NCBI GenBank assembly: GCA_020059605.1
Contig: JAGVBT010000162.1
Coordinates: 1 to 47,450, forward strand
Direction of reading: 5' to 3'
Source of the DNA: Deltaproteobacteria bacterium
Lineage (GTDB): Bacteria > Desulfobacterota > BSN033 > UBA1163
Length of the DNA stretch: 47,450 nucleotides
The translations under genes were made by a program, and so were the position numbers. Shown in pieces: positions 13,232-24,060 of this stretch (position 1 is the first letter of the stretch; the number at the start of each line of letters is the position of its first letter). A model generated the notes under the pieces. The model made no database searches and was not told where the DNA came from. It saw only the letters and a list, made by a program, of their open reading frames with translations.

Positions 13232-14953
13232 TCAGGAACGGATGAGGAGGCCTTTCACAAAGCGGGGATCGACTTCTTCCGCCGGGGGAATTTTTCCAAA
13301 CGTCTCCTCGAAGAAATCGAGGCAGAAATCCTGGAAGGCAATGAGATGCTCCCGCCTCTGCGGGTCTTTCTCAATTGAACGAAGCCATTCTCTCAACCCA
13401 TTTCGGAGCTCCATCTTAATCACTCCTTTCCCCTGATCCTCTCTAAAAAAATGCGAAAAAAGGTCTCTCAATTGAATTTTTTGAATGGGTTCAAACCGAA
13501 ACGTCCCCAGGAGAACCTGGTTTGCCAGCGCCGTGAGAAAAAGTGTCGATAGGGTGATTCCCCTCCACTCTTCGGGATCGCAACCGCTCCAGTCCATTTC
13601 TTTTAAGGACTGGGGAGAAACCTTCAGGGTCTCTCCCAGAAAACGGACGATTCCTTCGATTGAATCCAGAAACCTCTCTGTCTCTTTCAAGTCCCGGAGG
13701 TCTTTGAAATCATCAAACGCTCCATCCCGGTAAAAGGCAGGCCTCTTCCTTAAAACCCCTTCCATTTTCTCAAAGTGAGGAGTGTCCAGGAGGACAAGAT
13801 GCTCCCGGTTTCTTCCAAACCAGGGTCCGTTCAAAATTGCGGATGCCTTTCCCCTTAAAAGAAGGGTCAGGCTCACCCCGCATTGAAAAACCTTCTGGAT
13901 CGGATGCATTTGAAGGGTCTTGAGTGCCCTGTCCTCTTCTTCGCCACTTAAATACTGAAGCCCCAGGTTGAGATAGTGATAGGCCTTCTTCACGGCCCTT
14001 TCCATCCCGGAGAGGTTGGAGAGATCGATCGCCTCTGCCACAATGGCTTTGTTGCAAAGAGAGGTGATCTCCTGCTTCAATCGGTCCAATTCCCCGGGGT
14101 CATCCATCATGGAGAGGACGGTGGAGAAAAAAGGGCCTTCGTTTTGAAAGGTGAGGTAGTAGATCGATCCTTCTCTTTTCAACGGTTCCGCATCCCTTGG
14201 CCCGGGTGCCTCCTCTCCCTTCAGCAGGGAGTCCGGCCGGATGAATTGATAAATTTCCAGGGCCTCTTCAAAATCCGGAAATCCGTAGTCATTCAACCGG
14301 CAGTTCCTCAAACGGTATCCTGTTTCCTCAAGCTCCGATTCCGGCTCGCAGATGAGCCCCTCCATCAGCCTCCGGTAGCCTTCGCTATCGATTCGATGCA
14401 GGACTTTTAAAAAAGGCTCGAAGACCTCCCTCGCCTCCACCCCTTTAAAATCGATGAAATAAAATTGGTCCAAGGTGTAGAGAGGGAGCCTGTCCATTGT
14501 CTCCGTATACTCTCCCTCCAACGTGGTGACACGGAGAAACCTTTTGAGGATGAGGGCAATGAATTCAGGATCGGAAGATTGGATGAACTGGGCCATCTTC
14601 TTCTCGCCCGATTCGAGAAGGATCTCCATCCAGTGGAGGACCTTCTTCGGATCGAGCTGATCTCTCTTCCAGAACTCGAGGTCAAGGAGGTATTGAAACT
14701 GCTCCGGCGTGGTCAGAGAGAAGAGCTCCAGGCAATCCTTTTCGCCGACTTCCTTGACGGTCAAAAAGATCTCCTGCTCCGGGAGGGATTGGATCAATGT
14801 TTCGGGATCATCCGAAAGAAAGAGAGCATGGAGCCGTTCTTTCCCTCGGCTTTTGAGAATGAACTCCAATTGGCTCTCAACAGGAAGGGAGTGGAACACC
14901 TGCCGGGCTTTCTCAGGGTCTTCGGGTAAGGTTAATAGAGAGGGATTGGTCAC
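13232..14953 (-). CDS. DUF6178-family protein
   Basis: 573 residues, soluble, rich in Glu, Leu and Phe, with no signal peptide or membrane segment. Segments such as FHSLPVESQLEFILKSRG and LNDYGFPDFEEALEIYQFI are typical of DUF6178, found mainly in deltaproteobacteria; the recognition is from memory of the family. The GTG start at 14953 has GAGGGATG upstream. No function is known. It lies downstream of groESL but is separated by a terminator. Confidence 0.7.
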   Translation of the reverse strand: MTNPSLLTLPEDPEKARQVFHSLPVESQLEFILKSRGKERLHALFLSDDPETLIQSLPEQEIFLTVKEVGEKDCLELFSLTTPEQFQYLLDLEFWKRDQLDPKKVLHWMEILLESGEKKMAQFIQSSDPEFIALILKRFLRVTTLEGEYTETMDRLPLYTLDQFYFIDFKGVEAREVFEPFLKVLHRIDSEGYRRLMEGLICEPESELEETGYRLRNCRLNDYGFPDFEEALEIYQFIRPDSLLKGEEAPGPRDAEPLKREGSIYYLTFQNEGPFFSTVLSMMDDPGELDRLKQEITSLCNKAIVAEAIDLSNLSGMERAVKKAYHYLNLGLQYLSGEEEDRALKTLQMHPIQKVFQCGVSLTLLLRGKASAILNGPWFGRNREHLVLLDTPHFEKMEGVLRKRPAFYRDGAFDDFKDLRDLKETERFLDSIEGIVRFLGETLKVSPQSLKEMDWSGCDPEEWRGITLSTLFLTALANQVLLGTFRFEPIQKIQLRDLFSHFFREDQGKGVIKMELRNGLREWLRSIEKDPQRREHLIAFQDFCLDFFEETFGKIPPAEEVDPRFVKGLLIRS

Positions 14954-14976
14954 TGGAACATCCCTCAGCGCATGAT

Positions 14977-15011
14977 AAAAGAGGGCGAGTTTAAAACCCG
15001 CCCCTCTTCTT
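14977..15011 (-). terminator. Terminator of groESL
   Basis: On the minus strand AAGAGGGGCGGG pairs with CGCCCTCTT across a short AT loop and is followed by a T run. It lies about 150 nt beyond the groEL stop. Confidence 0.6.
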
Positions 15012-15054
15012 TAAACTAATTTCATGGCCAAGAACGTAACCTTTTCTTTACGAT

Positions 15055-15130
15055 ACGCCTGCCTGCGCGAATCCCCGCCTCCAGAAGCCTTGCGGAGGGC
15101 AGGCGCTTCGGCGAAGGCAGGGGCCTCGTT
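15055..15130. repeat. GC-rich palindromic dispersed repeat
   Basis: GCCTGCC and GGCAGGC arms with GCGAA / TTCGGCG motifs form nested hairpins in the groEL-DUF6178 gap. Related text occurs near 28.48 and 35.93 kb. Confidence 0.5.
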
Positions 15131-15158
15131 ACCGTTACCGTGAAACGAAACCTAATTT

Positions 15159-16787
<1,629 letters not shown>

Positions 16788-16911
16788 TCATTCCTTTCAT
16801 TTTTTTCCATTTACCCCGTTCGAAATAATGGACCGCAGCTGTGTGCGTCGGGGTTATATTTCCGAATCATTCCGGCGGGATTTAATGAACCGCAAGAATC
16901 CCTAATGGGGC

Positions 16912-17202
16912 TCACTTCTCGATAACGGCAAAGACTTCATCCTCCCGCATCATGAGATACTCTTCTCCTTCGATCTTCACCTCCGAGCCCGCATATTTTG
17001 CAAAGAGGATCCTGTCCCCCTTCTTTACTTCCATGGGAATTTTTGTCCCATCCTTTTTTACCCTTCCTTCTCCGACAGCGATCACCTTCCCTTCGACCGG
17101 CTTCTCTTTTGCCGTATCAGGAATGATAATCCCTCCTTTCGTCTTCTCCTCCTCTTCCAGCCTCTGGACGATAAGACGATCATGTAGTGGTCTGATTTTC
17201 AT
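16912..17202 (-). CDS. groES: Co-chaperonin GroES
   Basis: 96 residues, standard length. It has the [21 protein letters not shown] start, the mobile loop [13 protein letters not shown] that docks on GroEL, and the roof and beta-barrel segment [24 protein letters not shown] split by normal family spacing. It forms the heptameric lid of the chaperonin. A GGGAGG site lies about 9 nt before the ATG. First gene of groESL. Confidence 0.99.
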   Translation of the reverse strand: MKIRPLHDRLIVQRLEEEEKTKGGIIIPDTAKEKPVEGKVIAVGEGRVKKDGTKIPMEVKKGDRILFAKYAGSEVKIEGEEYLMMREDEVFAVIEK

Positions 17203-17234
17203 AGAAAAAGACCTCCCTTCTAATATTTTCTGAA

Positions 17235-17263
17235 TGTATAATCATCGAATCCTGGTTTGTCAA
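17235..17263 (-). promoter_or_regulatory. Sigma-70-type promoter of groESL
   Basis: On the minus strand TTGACA (17263-17258), 17 nt, TATACA (17240-17235), with the start near 17228. No CIRCE inverted repeat (TTAGCACTC-N9-GAGTGCTAA) is found, so HrcA control is not supported here. Confidence 0.65.
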
Positions 17264-17372
17264 CCCTTCCGGTCTTCCAAGCCAACGGTTCGGTGCCATT
17301 TCAAAATCACCTTTTCTGCCTATAATCAATGAGTTACTCTTCTAAGGAGGGGATTGAACCTATAGAATTCCA

Positions 17373-17401
17373 TTGATTTTTGCATAAAAAAAGTTTATTG
17401 A
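17373..17401 (+). promoter_or_regulatory. Possible promoter of the MetE-like gene, leaderless
   Basis: TTGATT (17373-17378), 17 nt, TATTGA (17396-17401). The predicted start falls on A17408, the first base of the ATG, which fits the missing Shine-Dalgarno. Confidence 0.35.
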
Positions 17402-17407
17402 AACTAA

Positions 17408-18445
17408 ATGGAATTTATAGATTCTTTCATTGCCACCGGGATCGGTTCTTTTCCCCATAAGGAGGAAGAAGAGGCCATCACTCTTATCCTTCGGGATTTC
17501 CCCGATATCCCTTTCTGGCCCCAGTTACCGAAACGCTCCTTCCTCGAAGGGATGGTAGCCCAGTATTCCGAGGGTTTCCCATCCCTGAGAATGGACCAAA
17601 AAGAGCAGAAGTTCTGGGTAGACACCTCTTCCGGATATGAAAAGGAAGTGGAGAGATTCTATGAATCGGTTGAAAAAGAAGATCTCGAGTCCTTTCGCAT
17701 ATCGGAAGATCATGCCAGGGGTCTCCGCCTTCTCACCGATCTCTCGCAGCAGGAAGAAGTCCGAAAAAAGATCAAATACATCAAGGGCCAGGTCACAGGG
17801 CCCGTCACCTTCGGACTATCCTTAACCGATCAGGAAAAGAAACCGATCTTTTATAATCCCACATGGAAAGAGATTCTCATCCACCATCTCTCATTCAAAG
17901 CCCGGTGGATGGAGAAGAGATTCAACGACCTCTTTCCCGGGGTCCCGACGATCCTTTTTTTCGACGAACCCGGCCTCTCGGCCTTCGGATCCGCCTTTTC
18001 AGGCCTGAACCGGGACGATGTGATCCTCTCCTTGAACGAATGCTTCGGCGCCGTGAAAGGATTAAAGGGAGTCCACTGCTGTGGAAATACCGACTGGAGC
18101 CTGCTTCTTTCGGCGAAACTCGACATCCTCAGTTTCGATGCCTACGGTTATCTGGAGAACCTCTCCCTCTATCCAAGGGAGTTAAAAACCTTTTTGGAGC
18201 GAGGAGGAATCCTGGCCTGGGGTCTCATTCCGACCAGCGAGGATATTCAAAAAGAGGATGCTCAAAGTCTGGTAAAACGCTTCAGGACAGGGGTTGAGAT
18301 ACTTTCAAAAGAAGGGATCGACCCGGCGCTTTTAGAAAGAGCGATTCTCACCCCCAGTTGCGGCACGGCTTCTCTTCCCATCCCTCTGGCTGAAAGGGTC
18401 TGCCAACTCACGGCAGAAGTCTCCAAAAGACTGAGGGAAGAATAA
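17408..18445 (+). CDS. MetE-like (UROD/MetE superfamily) methyltransferase
   Basis: 345 residues, about the length of a lone MetE C-terminal barrel. The start IATGIGSFPHKEEEEA is typical of this group. HCCGNTDW (about residues 219-226) supplies the His-x-Cys zinc ligands and TPSCGTASL (about 318-326) the final Cys; ILFFDEPGLSAFGS is the acidic substrate loop. These are the thiol-activating zinc site of cobalamin-independent methionine synthase. Core MetE proteins of this size in anaerobes may use methyl-corrinoid rather than methyl-folate as donor. Monocistronic; substrate not determined by sequence. Confidence 0.75.
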   Translation: MEFIDSFIATGIGSFPHKEEEEAITLILRDFPDIPFWPQLPKRSFLEGMVAQYSEGFPSLRMDQKEQKFWVDTSSGYEKEVERFYESVEKEDLESFRISEDHARGLRLLTDLSQQEEVRKKIKYIKGQVTGPVTFGLSLTDQEKKPIFYNPTWKEILIHHLSFKARWMEKRFNDLFPGVPTILFFDEPGLSAFGSAFSGLNRDDVILSLNECFGAVKGLKGVHCCGNTDWSLLLSAKLDILSFDAYGYLENLSLYPRELKTFLERGGILAWGLIPTSEDIQKEDAQSLVKRFRTGVEILSKEGIDPALLERAILTPSCGTASLPIPLAERVCQLTAEVSKRLREE

Positions 18446-18645
18446 ATTCAAACTTCCAACACATGGATAACCGGCGTCAAAAATGCCGAACTGATCCCGG
18501 GTAAGCTCGATTCTTGTAAGTTTTCCTCGGATTAAGGGGGCAGGATTCATCTCTCCCCAGATAACATAGTCATAGGGAAAAACAGAAAAGTGGAATATTG
18601 GGGAAAAACCCAGTATTCCATTATTGCAATATTCCATCATTCCAA

Positions 18646-18837
18646 TCAGGAATCCATCTTTGAAAGCGGGACGCCTCCGTAACCGATATTCTCTTTTGGG
18701 ACTTCGTTGAGGATGATCCGGACCTTGTCGGCTGAAATCTGAAGCGCCTCGACGATCGCATCCGTCACTTTCTTAATCAGTTTTTCCTTCATCTCCGGTG
18801 TTCTTCCCTGAATCATGCTGATCTGAACAATGGGCAT
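18646..18837 (-). CDS. 4-oxalocrotonate tautomerase-like protein
   Basis: 63 residues from the ATG at 18837, so that Pro becomes residue 1 after Met removal (MPIVQISMIQGR). Pro1 is the catalytic base of the family; Arg12 (GRTPE) and Arg at about 41 (KVRIILNEV) fit the other active-site positions. AAAGGAG lies 6 nt upstream of this ATG, supporting it over a longer frame that starts at 18897. It forms small hexameric enolase/isomerase-like assemblies. Substrate unknown. Confidence 0.85.
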   Translation of the reverse strand: MPIVQISMIQGRTPEMKEKLIKKVTDAIVEALQISADKVRIILNEVPKENIGYGGVPLSKMDS

Positions 18838-18936
18838 TTTTTTCTCCTTTCTCTCAATAGGGGTCAAGGGTTCCGGTTTTTTTCTTAATAATTTCACTTG
18901 AACCCTTGTATCCTAGACCCCTTGAATCCTTTTCCA

Positions 18937-18996
18937 CGGGTGAAACACTTTCCACCATGGATTCCTTCCGCCACCGAATTTTTCCATGATCTCAAG
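18937..18996 (-). pseudogene. 3' remnant of a second B3/B4-domain gene
   Basis: Read on the minus strand this 60-bp piece encodes LEIMEKFGGG followed by RNPWWKVFHP. The intact B3/B4 gene at 23.3 kb ends LEILEKFGGG KYYWWKVFRP (15 of 20 identical). It lies directly downstream of the first dehydrogenase gene, the same relative place the intact gene has after the second dehydrogenase. The frame has no start of its own and runs on to a TAG at 18913-18915. It is a remnant of a duplicated dehydrogenase-B3/B4 unit. Confidence 0.75.
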
Positions 18997-19030
18997 TAAA
19001 GGGGTCGATCTTGGTGCGAAAATCAAGAAG

Positions 19031-20104
19031 CTATTCCGGTACATAGAGGCGCCTCATTTTATGAATCTCCCGGATGCGGGATTCGGCATAGCGATTTGCA
19101 GCTTCCAATGGCAGTATTCCTTCTTTCCTCGCCATCTCAAAGATGTGAAGGAGACGGCCATAGATTCGCTCTGTCTTCATCTTCACCCGCTCTGGATTGA
19201 AGCCCTGTTCTTCATCGATGGCCTGGATGACCCCTCCGGCATTGATGATGTAATCGGGCGCATAAAGGATGCCTCTTTCCTGGAGCATCCGGCTGTGGCG
19301 CTCTTCATCCTCGAGCTGATTGTTGGCGCAACCTGCCACCAGTTTGCATTTCAGCCTGGGTATGGTCTGATCATTTAAGATGCCTCCGACCGCACAAGGA
19401 CAAAAAACATCACACGCTACCTCAAAGATTGCCTCCGGCTTGACCGTTTGAAATTTATATTGAGCCTGAATGCGCTGAAGGATCTTTTCATTCATCTCGC
19501 TTGCGATGATTTCCATCCCCGCTTCTTTTAAATAGGGAAGCAACGGCTCGCCCACCGCTCCCAACCCCTGGACTGCAATCTTTTTACCTCGAAGATTTTC
19601 GTCACCCCAAAGGAATTTGGCGCATGCCTTAAGCCCGATGTAGAGTCCGTAGGCAGTGGTCACCCCGGAGCTACCCGTGCTTCCCTCTTCTTTGGGCCTT
19701 GCCAGAATGTATTGAGTCTCCCTCCCTATGATCGAACCATCCGTCAAATCGAGATTAAGATCGACCCCGGTGACGATGCGGCCTTTCAGCATCTCGATAA
19801 ATCTTCCAAAAGCCCTGAGATACGCTTCGCTTTTATCCTTTTCAGGATCGCCCCAGATGACTGCCTTAGACCCGCCTTTATCCTCATCGGCGGCGGCACA
19901 TTTATAGGTCATGGCCTTAGCCAGCCTCATGGCGTCTCGAAGGGCATCCTCCATCGAGCGATAATTAACCATCCTCACTCCTCCAAAGGTCCGGCCGAGC
20001 GTGGAGTCATGGATCGCGATGATGGCCTTCATCCCCGTTTCCTTATCAAAGTTAAATAGGATCTGCTCGTATCCATCCTTCTTCATCCGTTCAAAAATAT
20101 CCAT
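19031..20104 (-). CDS. Glu/Leu/Phe/Val dehydrogenase, copy 1
   Basis: 357 residues, leucine-dehydrogenase size. Catalytic-domain segments are MTYKCAAADEDKGGSKAVI (substrate and catalytic lysines) and VTGVDLNLD, where the family's catalytic Asp sits. The NAD-binding Rossmann motif is VQGLGAVGEPLL and the late segment YIINAGGVIQA is conserved. It catalyses reversible oxidative deamination of a branched-chain or related amino acid with NAD+. It is a close paralog of the gene at 24.1 kb, but has one residue fewer beside the catalytic Asp. Downstream member of the ABC-importer locus. Confidence 0.9.
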   Translation of the reverse strand: MDIFERMKKDGYEQILFNFDKETGMKAIIAIHDSTLGRTFGGVRMVNYRSMEDALRDAMRLAKAMTYKCAAADEDKGGSKAVIWGDPEKDKSEAYLRAFGRFIEMLKGRIVTGVDLNLDLTDGSIIGRETQYILARPKEEGSTGSSGVTTAYGLYIGLKACAKFLWGDENLRGKKIAVQGLGAVGEPLLPYLKEAGMEIIASEMNEKILQRIQAQYKFQTVKPEAIFEVACDVFCPCAVGGILNDQTIPRLKCKLVAGCANNQLEDEERHSRMLQERGILYAPDYIINAGGVIQAIDEEQGFNPERVKMKTERIYGRLLHIFEMARKEGILPLEAANRYAESRIREIHKMRRLYVPE

Positions 20105-20211
20105 GGTTCATCCCTCCATCGATTCATCCTTACAGTCACTTGTGACCCCAAAAACAGCAGTTTGAATATTGGTTATTGGAACTTATTTGATGATTGGTGC
20201 TTGGGTATTGG

Positions 20212-21027
20212 TTATTGCCTTGCTTGTCCCTCCACCGGTTTGCAAAGCAAGGTTTCGTCCTCTAATTTTTCACCGAAGCGTTTCACTACTTCTTCCACGG
20301 TCAGATGTTTCTTCTCCTCGCCCTTGATGTCAAACTGAATCTTCCCTTCGTGAAGCATGATCATTCGATCTCCAAAGTTAATCGCTTGTTTCATGTTGTG
20401 CGTGATCATAATCGTGGTCAGATCATTCTCCCTCACAATCCGGTCGGTCAGGTCGATGACTTTCTCGGCCGTTTTGGGATCGAGTGAAGCGGTGTGTTCG
20501 TCTAAGAGTAAAACCTTGGGAAGAGAGAGTGTGGCCATTAAAAGCGTGAGGCACTGGCGCTGGCCGCCGGAGAGGAGGCTGACCCGGTCTCGTAGGCGGT
20601 TCTCCAGGCCCAATTCAAGAGTTTTTAGAAGTTCCCGGAATCGCTTCCTTCCCTTCTTCGTCACCCCCCAGGAGAGTCCTCTTGGTCTTCCCCGGAGTTC
20701 GGCCATGGAAAGATTCTCTTCAATGGTCATGGAAGATGCCGTTCCCATCAATGGATTTTGAAAAATCCTTCCCAAATATTTTGCCCTTTGGTGCTCCGGG
20801 AGAAACGTCACCTCCCTGCCGTCGATGAAAATTTTCCCCTCATCGGGGAGACAGGTCCCCGCAATGAGATTGAGCAGCGTGGTTTTACCTGCTCCATTGG
20901 ATCCGATCACTGTAATGAACTCCCCCTTTTGCACTTCGAGTCCAATCCCATCGATCGCCACCTTCTCATCAATCGTATCTCGATTAAATACCTTCTTGAG
21001 GTTTTCGATGACCACCATCTTTTTCAT
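20212..21027 (-). CDS. ABC transporter ATPase, TrpXYZ-type importer
   Basis: About 271 residues. Walker A GSNGAGKTTLL, signature LSGGQRQ, Walker B VLLLDEHTASLDP and H-loop ITHNM are intact. The ATG at 21027 is used because the frame upstream to 21087 is TTG-started intergenic-type sequence. It is the ATPase that pairs with the permease and ABC_sub_bind protein just upstream, the gene set (COG1101/COG4120/COG2984 type) known for tryptophan or tyrosine uptake in Firmicutes. It energises amino-acid import at the inner membrane. Confidence 0.88.
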   Translation of the reverse strand: MKKMVVIENLKKVFNRDTIDEKVAIDGIGLEVQKGEFITVIGSNGAGKTTLLNLIAGTCLPDEGKIFIDGREVTFLPEHQRAKYLGRIFQNPLMGTASSMTIEENLSMAELRGRPRGLSWGVTKKGRKRFRELLKTLELGLENRLRDRVSLLSGGQRQCLTLLMATLSLPKVLLLDEHTASLDPKTAEKVIDLTDRIVRENDLTTIMITHNMKQAINFGDRMIMLHEGKIQFDIKGEEKKHLTVEEVVKRFGEKLEDETLLCKPVEGQARQ

Positions 21028-21106
21028 ACGGACTCGTTTGATGGACTTTGAATTTCCTATCTCAGATTTGGGTCTTTCAATCCGCAATCTGAAATCTGAA
21101 ATTCAG

Positions 21107-22000
21107 TTAGATCCCCCGGAGATGAAGTTTTTCTTCTTTTCCTTTCTTGAGAGCGGGGAAACCTAATGCAAGAATAACCATAGCGCCCGTAGCCATCTTT
21201 AGATCGGTGGGCGCCAGACCCAACCAGAGGCCTATGGTAATGATCAACCGGTAGAGAAAAGAGCCCAGGATGGCAGCAAAGGTCATCATCCCAACAGACT
21301 TCGCTCTTAGCAAGGTTTCCCCGATAATAATGGCGGCGAGTCCGGCCACGATCATACCGATACCCATTCCAATATCCGCAAATCCCTGGTGTTGAGCCAC
21401 CAGGGCGCCGGAGAGGGCGACGAAGGCATTGGACATACCCAGCCCCAAAACGGTTATATTTTCTGTGTTCACGCCCAGGGTTCGGATCATCTGCTCATTA
21501 TCGCCGGTCGCCCTCATGGCTAATCCGACCTGTGTGTGAAGAAAGAGATCCGTCAGGAATTTGACGGCGAAGACGATCAAAGAGAAAAATAAAACGATAG
21601 AAAACCATCTCATCTCCATCTGTTCAAATGGAGTGAAGACCGTGACATGGTTGAGTAGAGGGGTATTCGACCGACCCATCACCCTCAGATTAACCGAATA
21701 AAGGATCGTCATAATCAAGATTCCGGCAAGAAGGCTGTTGATTTTGAGCCGGGTATTGAGGAAGCCTGTGGCACAACCGGCGATAAACCCGATGAAGACT
21801 GCCAGAACGATTCCTATCGTAGGCGGATAGCCTAAAACGATCACCTTGGCCACAACCGCGCCACCCAGGACAAAACTACCATCCACGGTTAAATCGGGGA
21901 ATGCAAGAATTCGAAAGCTGACGACAATGCCCAAGGCGACTAATGCATAGGCTAATCCTTGTTCTAAAGAGATTTGGAATATACCGGAAAGAATGTCCAT
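21107..22000 (-). CDS. ABC transporter permease, TrpXYZ-type importer
   Basis: About 297 residues from ATG 22000 (MDILSGIFQISLEQGLAYAL); the longer frame to 22075 adds a polar stretch without membrane character. Eight or nine hydrophobic helices are visible (for example VALGIVVSFRILAFPDLTVDG and IGMIVAGLAAIIIGETLL), as in BPD_transp_2 permeases. It is cotranscribed with the binding protein and ATPase; spacing of 98 nt to the binding-protein gene and about 80 nt to the ATPase. Confidence 0.88.
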   Translation of the reverse strand: MDILSGIFQISLEQGLAYALVALGIVVSFRILAFPDLTVDGSFVLGGAVVAKVIVLGYPPTIGIVLAVFIGFIAGCATGFLNTRLKINSLLAGILIMTILYSVNLRVMGRSNTPLLNHVTVFTPFEQMEMRWFSIVLFFSLIVFAVKFLTDLFLHTQVGLAMRATGDNEQMIRTLGVNTENITVLGLGMSNAFVALSGALVAQHQGFADIGMGIGMIVAGLAAIIIGETLLRAKSVGMMTFAAILGSFLYRLIITIGLWLGLAPTDLKMATGAMVILALGFPALKKGKEEKLHLRGI

Positions 22001-22098
22001 GGGAAATAAGTTGATGTAAGGTATCCGGTCAGAGGCATAAGGCGAAAGGCATAATGATTTGGCCTTTAACCTCATACCTCCAACCTTAGACCTTTTTA

Positions 22099-23094
22099 TT
22101 ATTCTTTGACGACTTTATCTGCTTTTTTAAGAAGATCAGGGGGGATCTTTATTCCTTGCGTCTTTGCTGCTTTCTCGCTAACGACCAAACTAAATTGCTC
22201 TGCTGGTCCCCAAGGGATATTGCCGGGTTTTTCTCCCTTCAGGATACGGGCAGCCTTCTTGCCGGCAGACTCACCAATTAAAAAGTAATCCAACCCGTAG
22301 GCGGCGATGGCGCCTCTCGGGACGCTGTCCACATCACCTGCAAAGAGAGGAATCTTCTTTTCATTGCAAACCTTCACGATCGCCTCAAAAGCAGAGACAG
22401 CGGTATTGTCAGAGGTGATGTTAACCGCCTGGACTCCCTTTCCTGCAAGGGATTGGGCGGCCTGCATGGTCTCCGCGCTGGTCGAGATCGGAGCCTCAAT
22501 CAGTTCGACTCCCAATTTCTTTGCGGCCTCTCTCATCTCTTTGATGTGGACCATGGAATTCGCATCTCCGGCATTATAGATCGTCCCCCATTTTTTCGCT
22601 TTGGGAACAAATTTGGTATACATCTCAAATTGAAGAGAAACTGGCCAGCGGTCGCTGACGCCTGTGACATTCGTCCCCGAGTTTTTACCGGGAGCGCTAT
22701 CTTTGGGAACAAGTCCTGCATCTACAGGATCCGTGACAGAGGAAAAGACAACAGGAATATTTTTGATCACCTTTACGACAGCCTGGGAGGTGGGAGTGGC
22801 GATGCTATGAACCATATCCACTTTTGCATCGAGGAACTTCTGAGCGATTGTCTGCGCATTCGCCATATCGCCCTGAGCATTCTGACGATCATAAACGACG
22901 TTCACCCCTTCCTTGAATCCCGCATCAGCCAACGCTTTTTCAAATCCTTTCGCGTCCCCATCTAATGCCGGATGGGAAACAATCTGAGTGACGCCGATCC
23001 GAATCATTTTCTTGGCCTTTTTCTCCTGGGCAAATGAAAAAGAGACAGCGACAATAAGAATCAAGATTAAAATAGGACACCATTTTTTCAACAT
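22099..23094 (-). CDS. ABC substrate-binding protein (ABC_sub_bind family)
   Basis: 331 residues with a classic signal peptide (MLKKWCPILILILIVAVSFSFAQE, shown here only to mark Lys-Lys, a hydrophobic core and A-Q cleavage near residue 22). Mature-domain motifs fit the family: RIGVTQIVSHPALD, IPVVFSSVTDPVDAGLV and GLDYFLIGESAGKKAARILKG. Homologs in Gram-positives bind tryptophan or tyrosine. AAAGGAGGTCC precedes the ATG by 6 nt. It is periplasmic here, with no lipobox seen. Confidence 0.88.
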   Translation of the reverse strand: MLKKWCPILILILIVAVSFSFAQEKKAKKMIRIGVTQIVSHPALDGDAKGFEKALADAGFKEGVNVVYDRQNAQGDMANAQTIAQKFLDAKVDMVHSIATPTSQAVVKVIKNIPVVFSSVTDPVDAGLVPKDSAPGKNSGTNVTGVSDRWPVSLQFEMYTKFVPKAKKWGTIYNAGDANSMVHIKEMREAAKKLGVELIEAPISTSAETMQAAQSLAGKGVQAVNITSDNTAVSAFEAIVKVCNEKKIPLFAGDVDSVPRGAIAAYGLDYFLIGESAGKKAARILKGEKPGNIPWGPAEQFSLVVSEKAAKTQGIKIPPDLLKKADKVVKE

Positions 23095-23196
23095 ATTGGA
23101 CCTCCTTTCTCAATGATTTAAGTTTTTGCTCTGAATGATTTGACCCCCCCTTTCTTCTCAGGTTTTTTGAGCCTATTGCCCCGATGGATCAATGAA

Positions 23197-23225
23197 TAAA
23201 TACCACTATCAGGAAGCCATGTCAA
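23197..23225 (-). promoter_or_regulatory. Promoter of the ABC-importer genes
   Basis: On the minus strand TTGACA (23225-23220), 17 nt, TATTTA (23202-23197); start near 23190, leader about 95 nt. No known riboswitch fold is recognised. Confidence 0.5.
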
Positions 23226-23290
23226 TCTATCTGAAATCCCTTTTTCGATTGAATAAAAGCCTTACCCCTCCCGTATCTCTTCCTCCCTGA

Positions 23291-23956
23291 TTATGGCCTA
23301 AACACTTTCCACCAATAATATTTTCCACCCCCAAATTTTTCTAAAATCTCGAGAGCCAGTCGAATCCCGTTAGACACATGTTCTTCCACTATTCCGGGGG
23401 CGGCGAAGACATAAACGACGATATTCTGGCTGGACGATTCGATCCTGGTTTTGAAATCAGGCCCCTGGAAAAGAGAGCAGACGATTCCCTTCTCATCGCG
23501 AAGGACGATCTCGTCTTGCTTACAGGTGATCCTTTTGCCCGAAACCGCTTCGAAGGTCTCTCCGTCATCCGCAAGGTCGAGCCTCCATGGATCCTCGAAA
23601 CGGTCCAGGTCCTGAATGGCCATCAGGATGCCGTGACACATCTCTGCGATGATATGGGTGTCGATATAGAGGTTGACGATCGGAAAACCCATCTGGATCA
23701 CCTTTTTGAAATGGCCCGGGAGCGGACAGGCATATCCCCATTCCTGAAAAAACCGATCGTAGAGTTGGATCCGCTCTTCAATCTCGAGGAGAGTTGCCCT
23801 CCTTTTCATCTTTCGCAGGAGCTCCCTTTTATAAAGTTTGAAGGGCTCGCTCTTTTCAAAATAAGCACAGTCCCGGATCGTCCCGATTCCAAAACTCAGT
23901 TCGGGAAATCGTTGACGATAGACATCGGTGATGGTGAGTGAAACTTCTTTTTGCAT
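23291..23956 (-). CDS. B3/B4-domain protein (PheRS-beta editing-like)
   Basis: About 221 residues from the ATG at 23956; the frame upstream to 24088 reads through a palindromic repeat and is rejected. FPELSFGIGTIRDCAYF, the segment FPIVNLYIDTHIIAEM and the late KQDEIVLRDEKGIVCSLF pattern match solo B3/B4 domains (COG3382 type), related to the editing domain of phenylalanyl-tRNA synthetase beta. Proposed role: clearing mischarged tRNA or handling a non-canonical amino acid. Its place among amino-acid dehydrogenase and importer genes fits, but is not proof. A truncated second copy lies at 18.94 kb. Confidence 0.6.
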   Translation of the reverse strand: MQKEVSLTITDVYRQRFPELSFGIGTIRDCAYFEKSEPFKLYKRELLRKMKRRATLLEIEERIQLYDRFFQEWGYACPLPGHFKKVIQMGFPIVNLYIDTHIIAEMCHGILMAIQDLDRFEDPWRLDLADDGETFEAVSGKRITCKQDEIVLRDEKGIVCSLFQGPDFKTRIESSSQNIVVYVFAAPGIVEEHVSNGIRLALEILEKFGGGKYYWWKVFRP

Positions 23957-24060
23957 AGTAATCCATTGTGAGGGGTAAGAAAACCTGACCCCTGAAAATA
24001 ACCAGGCATTATCCTCCCCCTTGATGGGGGAGGATTGAGGTGGGGGTGGATAAGCTGTTT

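Noticed and set aside
17203-17407. CIRCE operator before groES
   Set aside because: Searched for TTAGCACTC-N9-GAGTGCTAA in the intergenic space; not present.
18332-18640. 102-codon minus-strand frame overlapping the MetE-like gene end
   Set aside because: Part of it (VIWGEMNPAPLIRGKL) looks protein-like, so a gene fragment is possible. However, it overlaps a well-supported gene, starts in repeat-like AT-rich sequence and has no recognised family.
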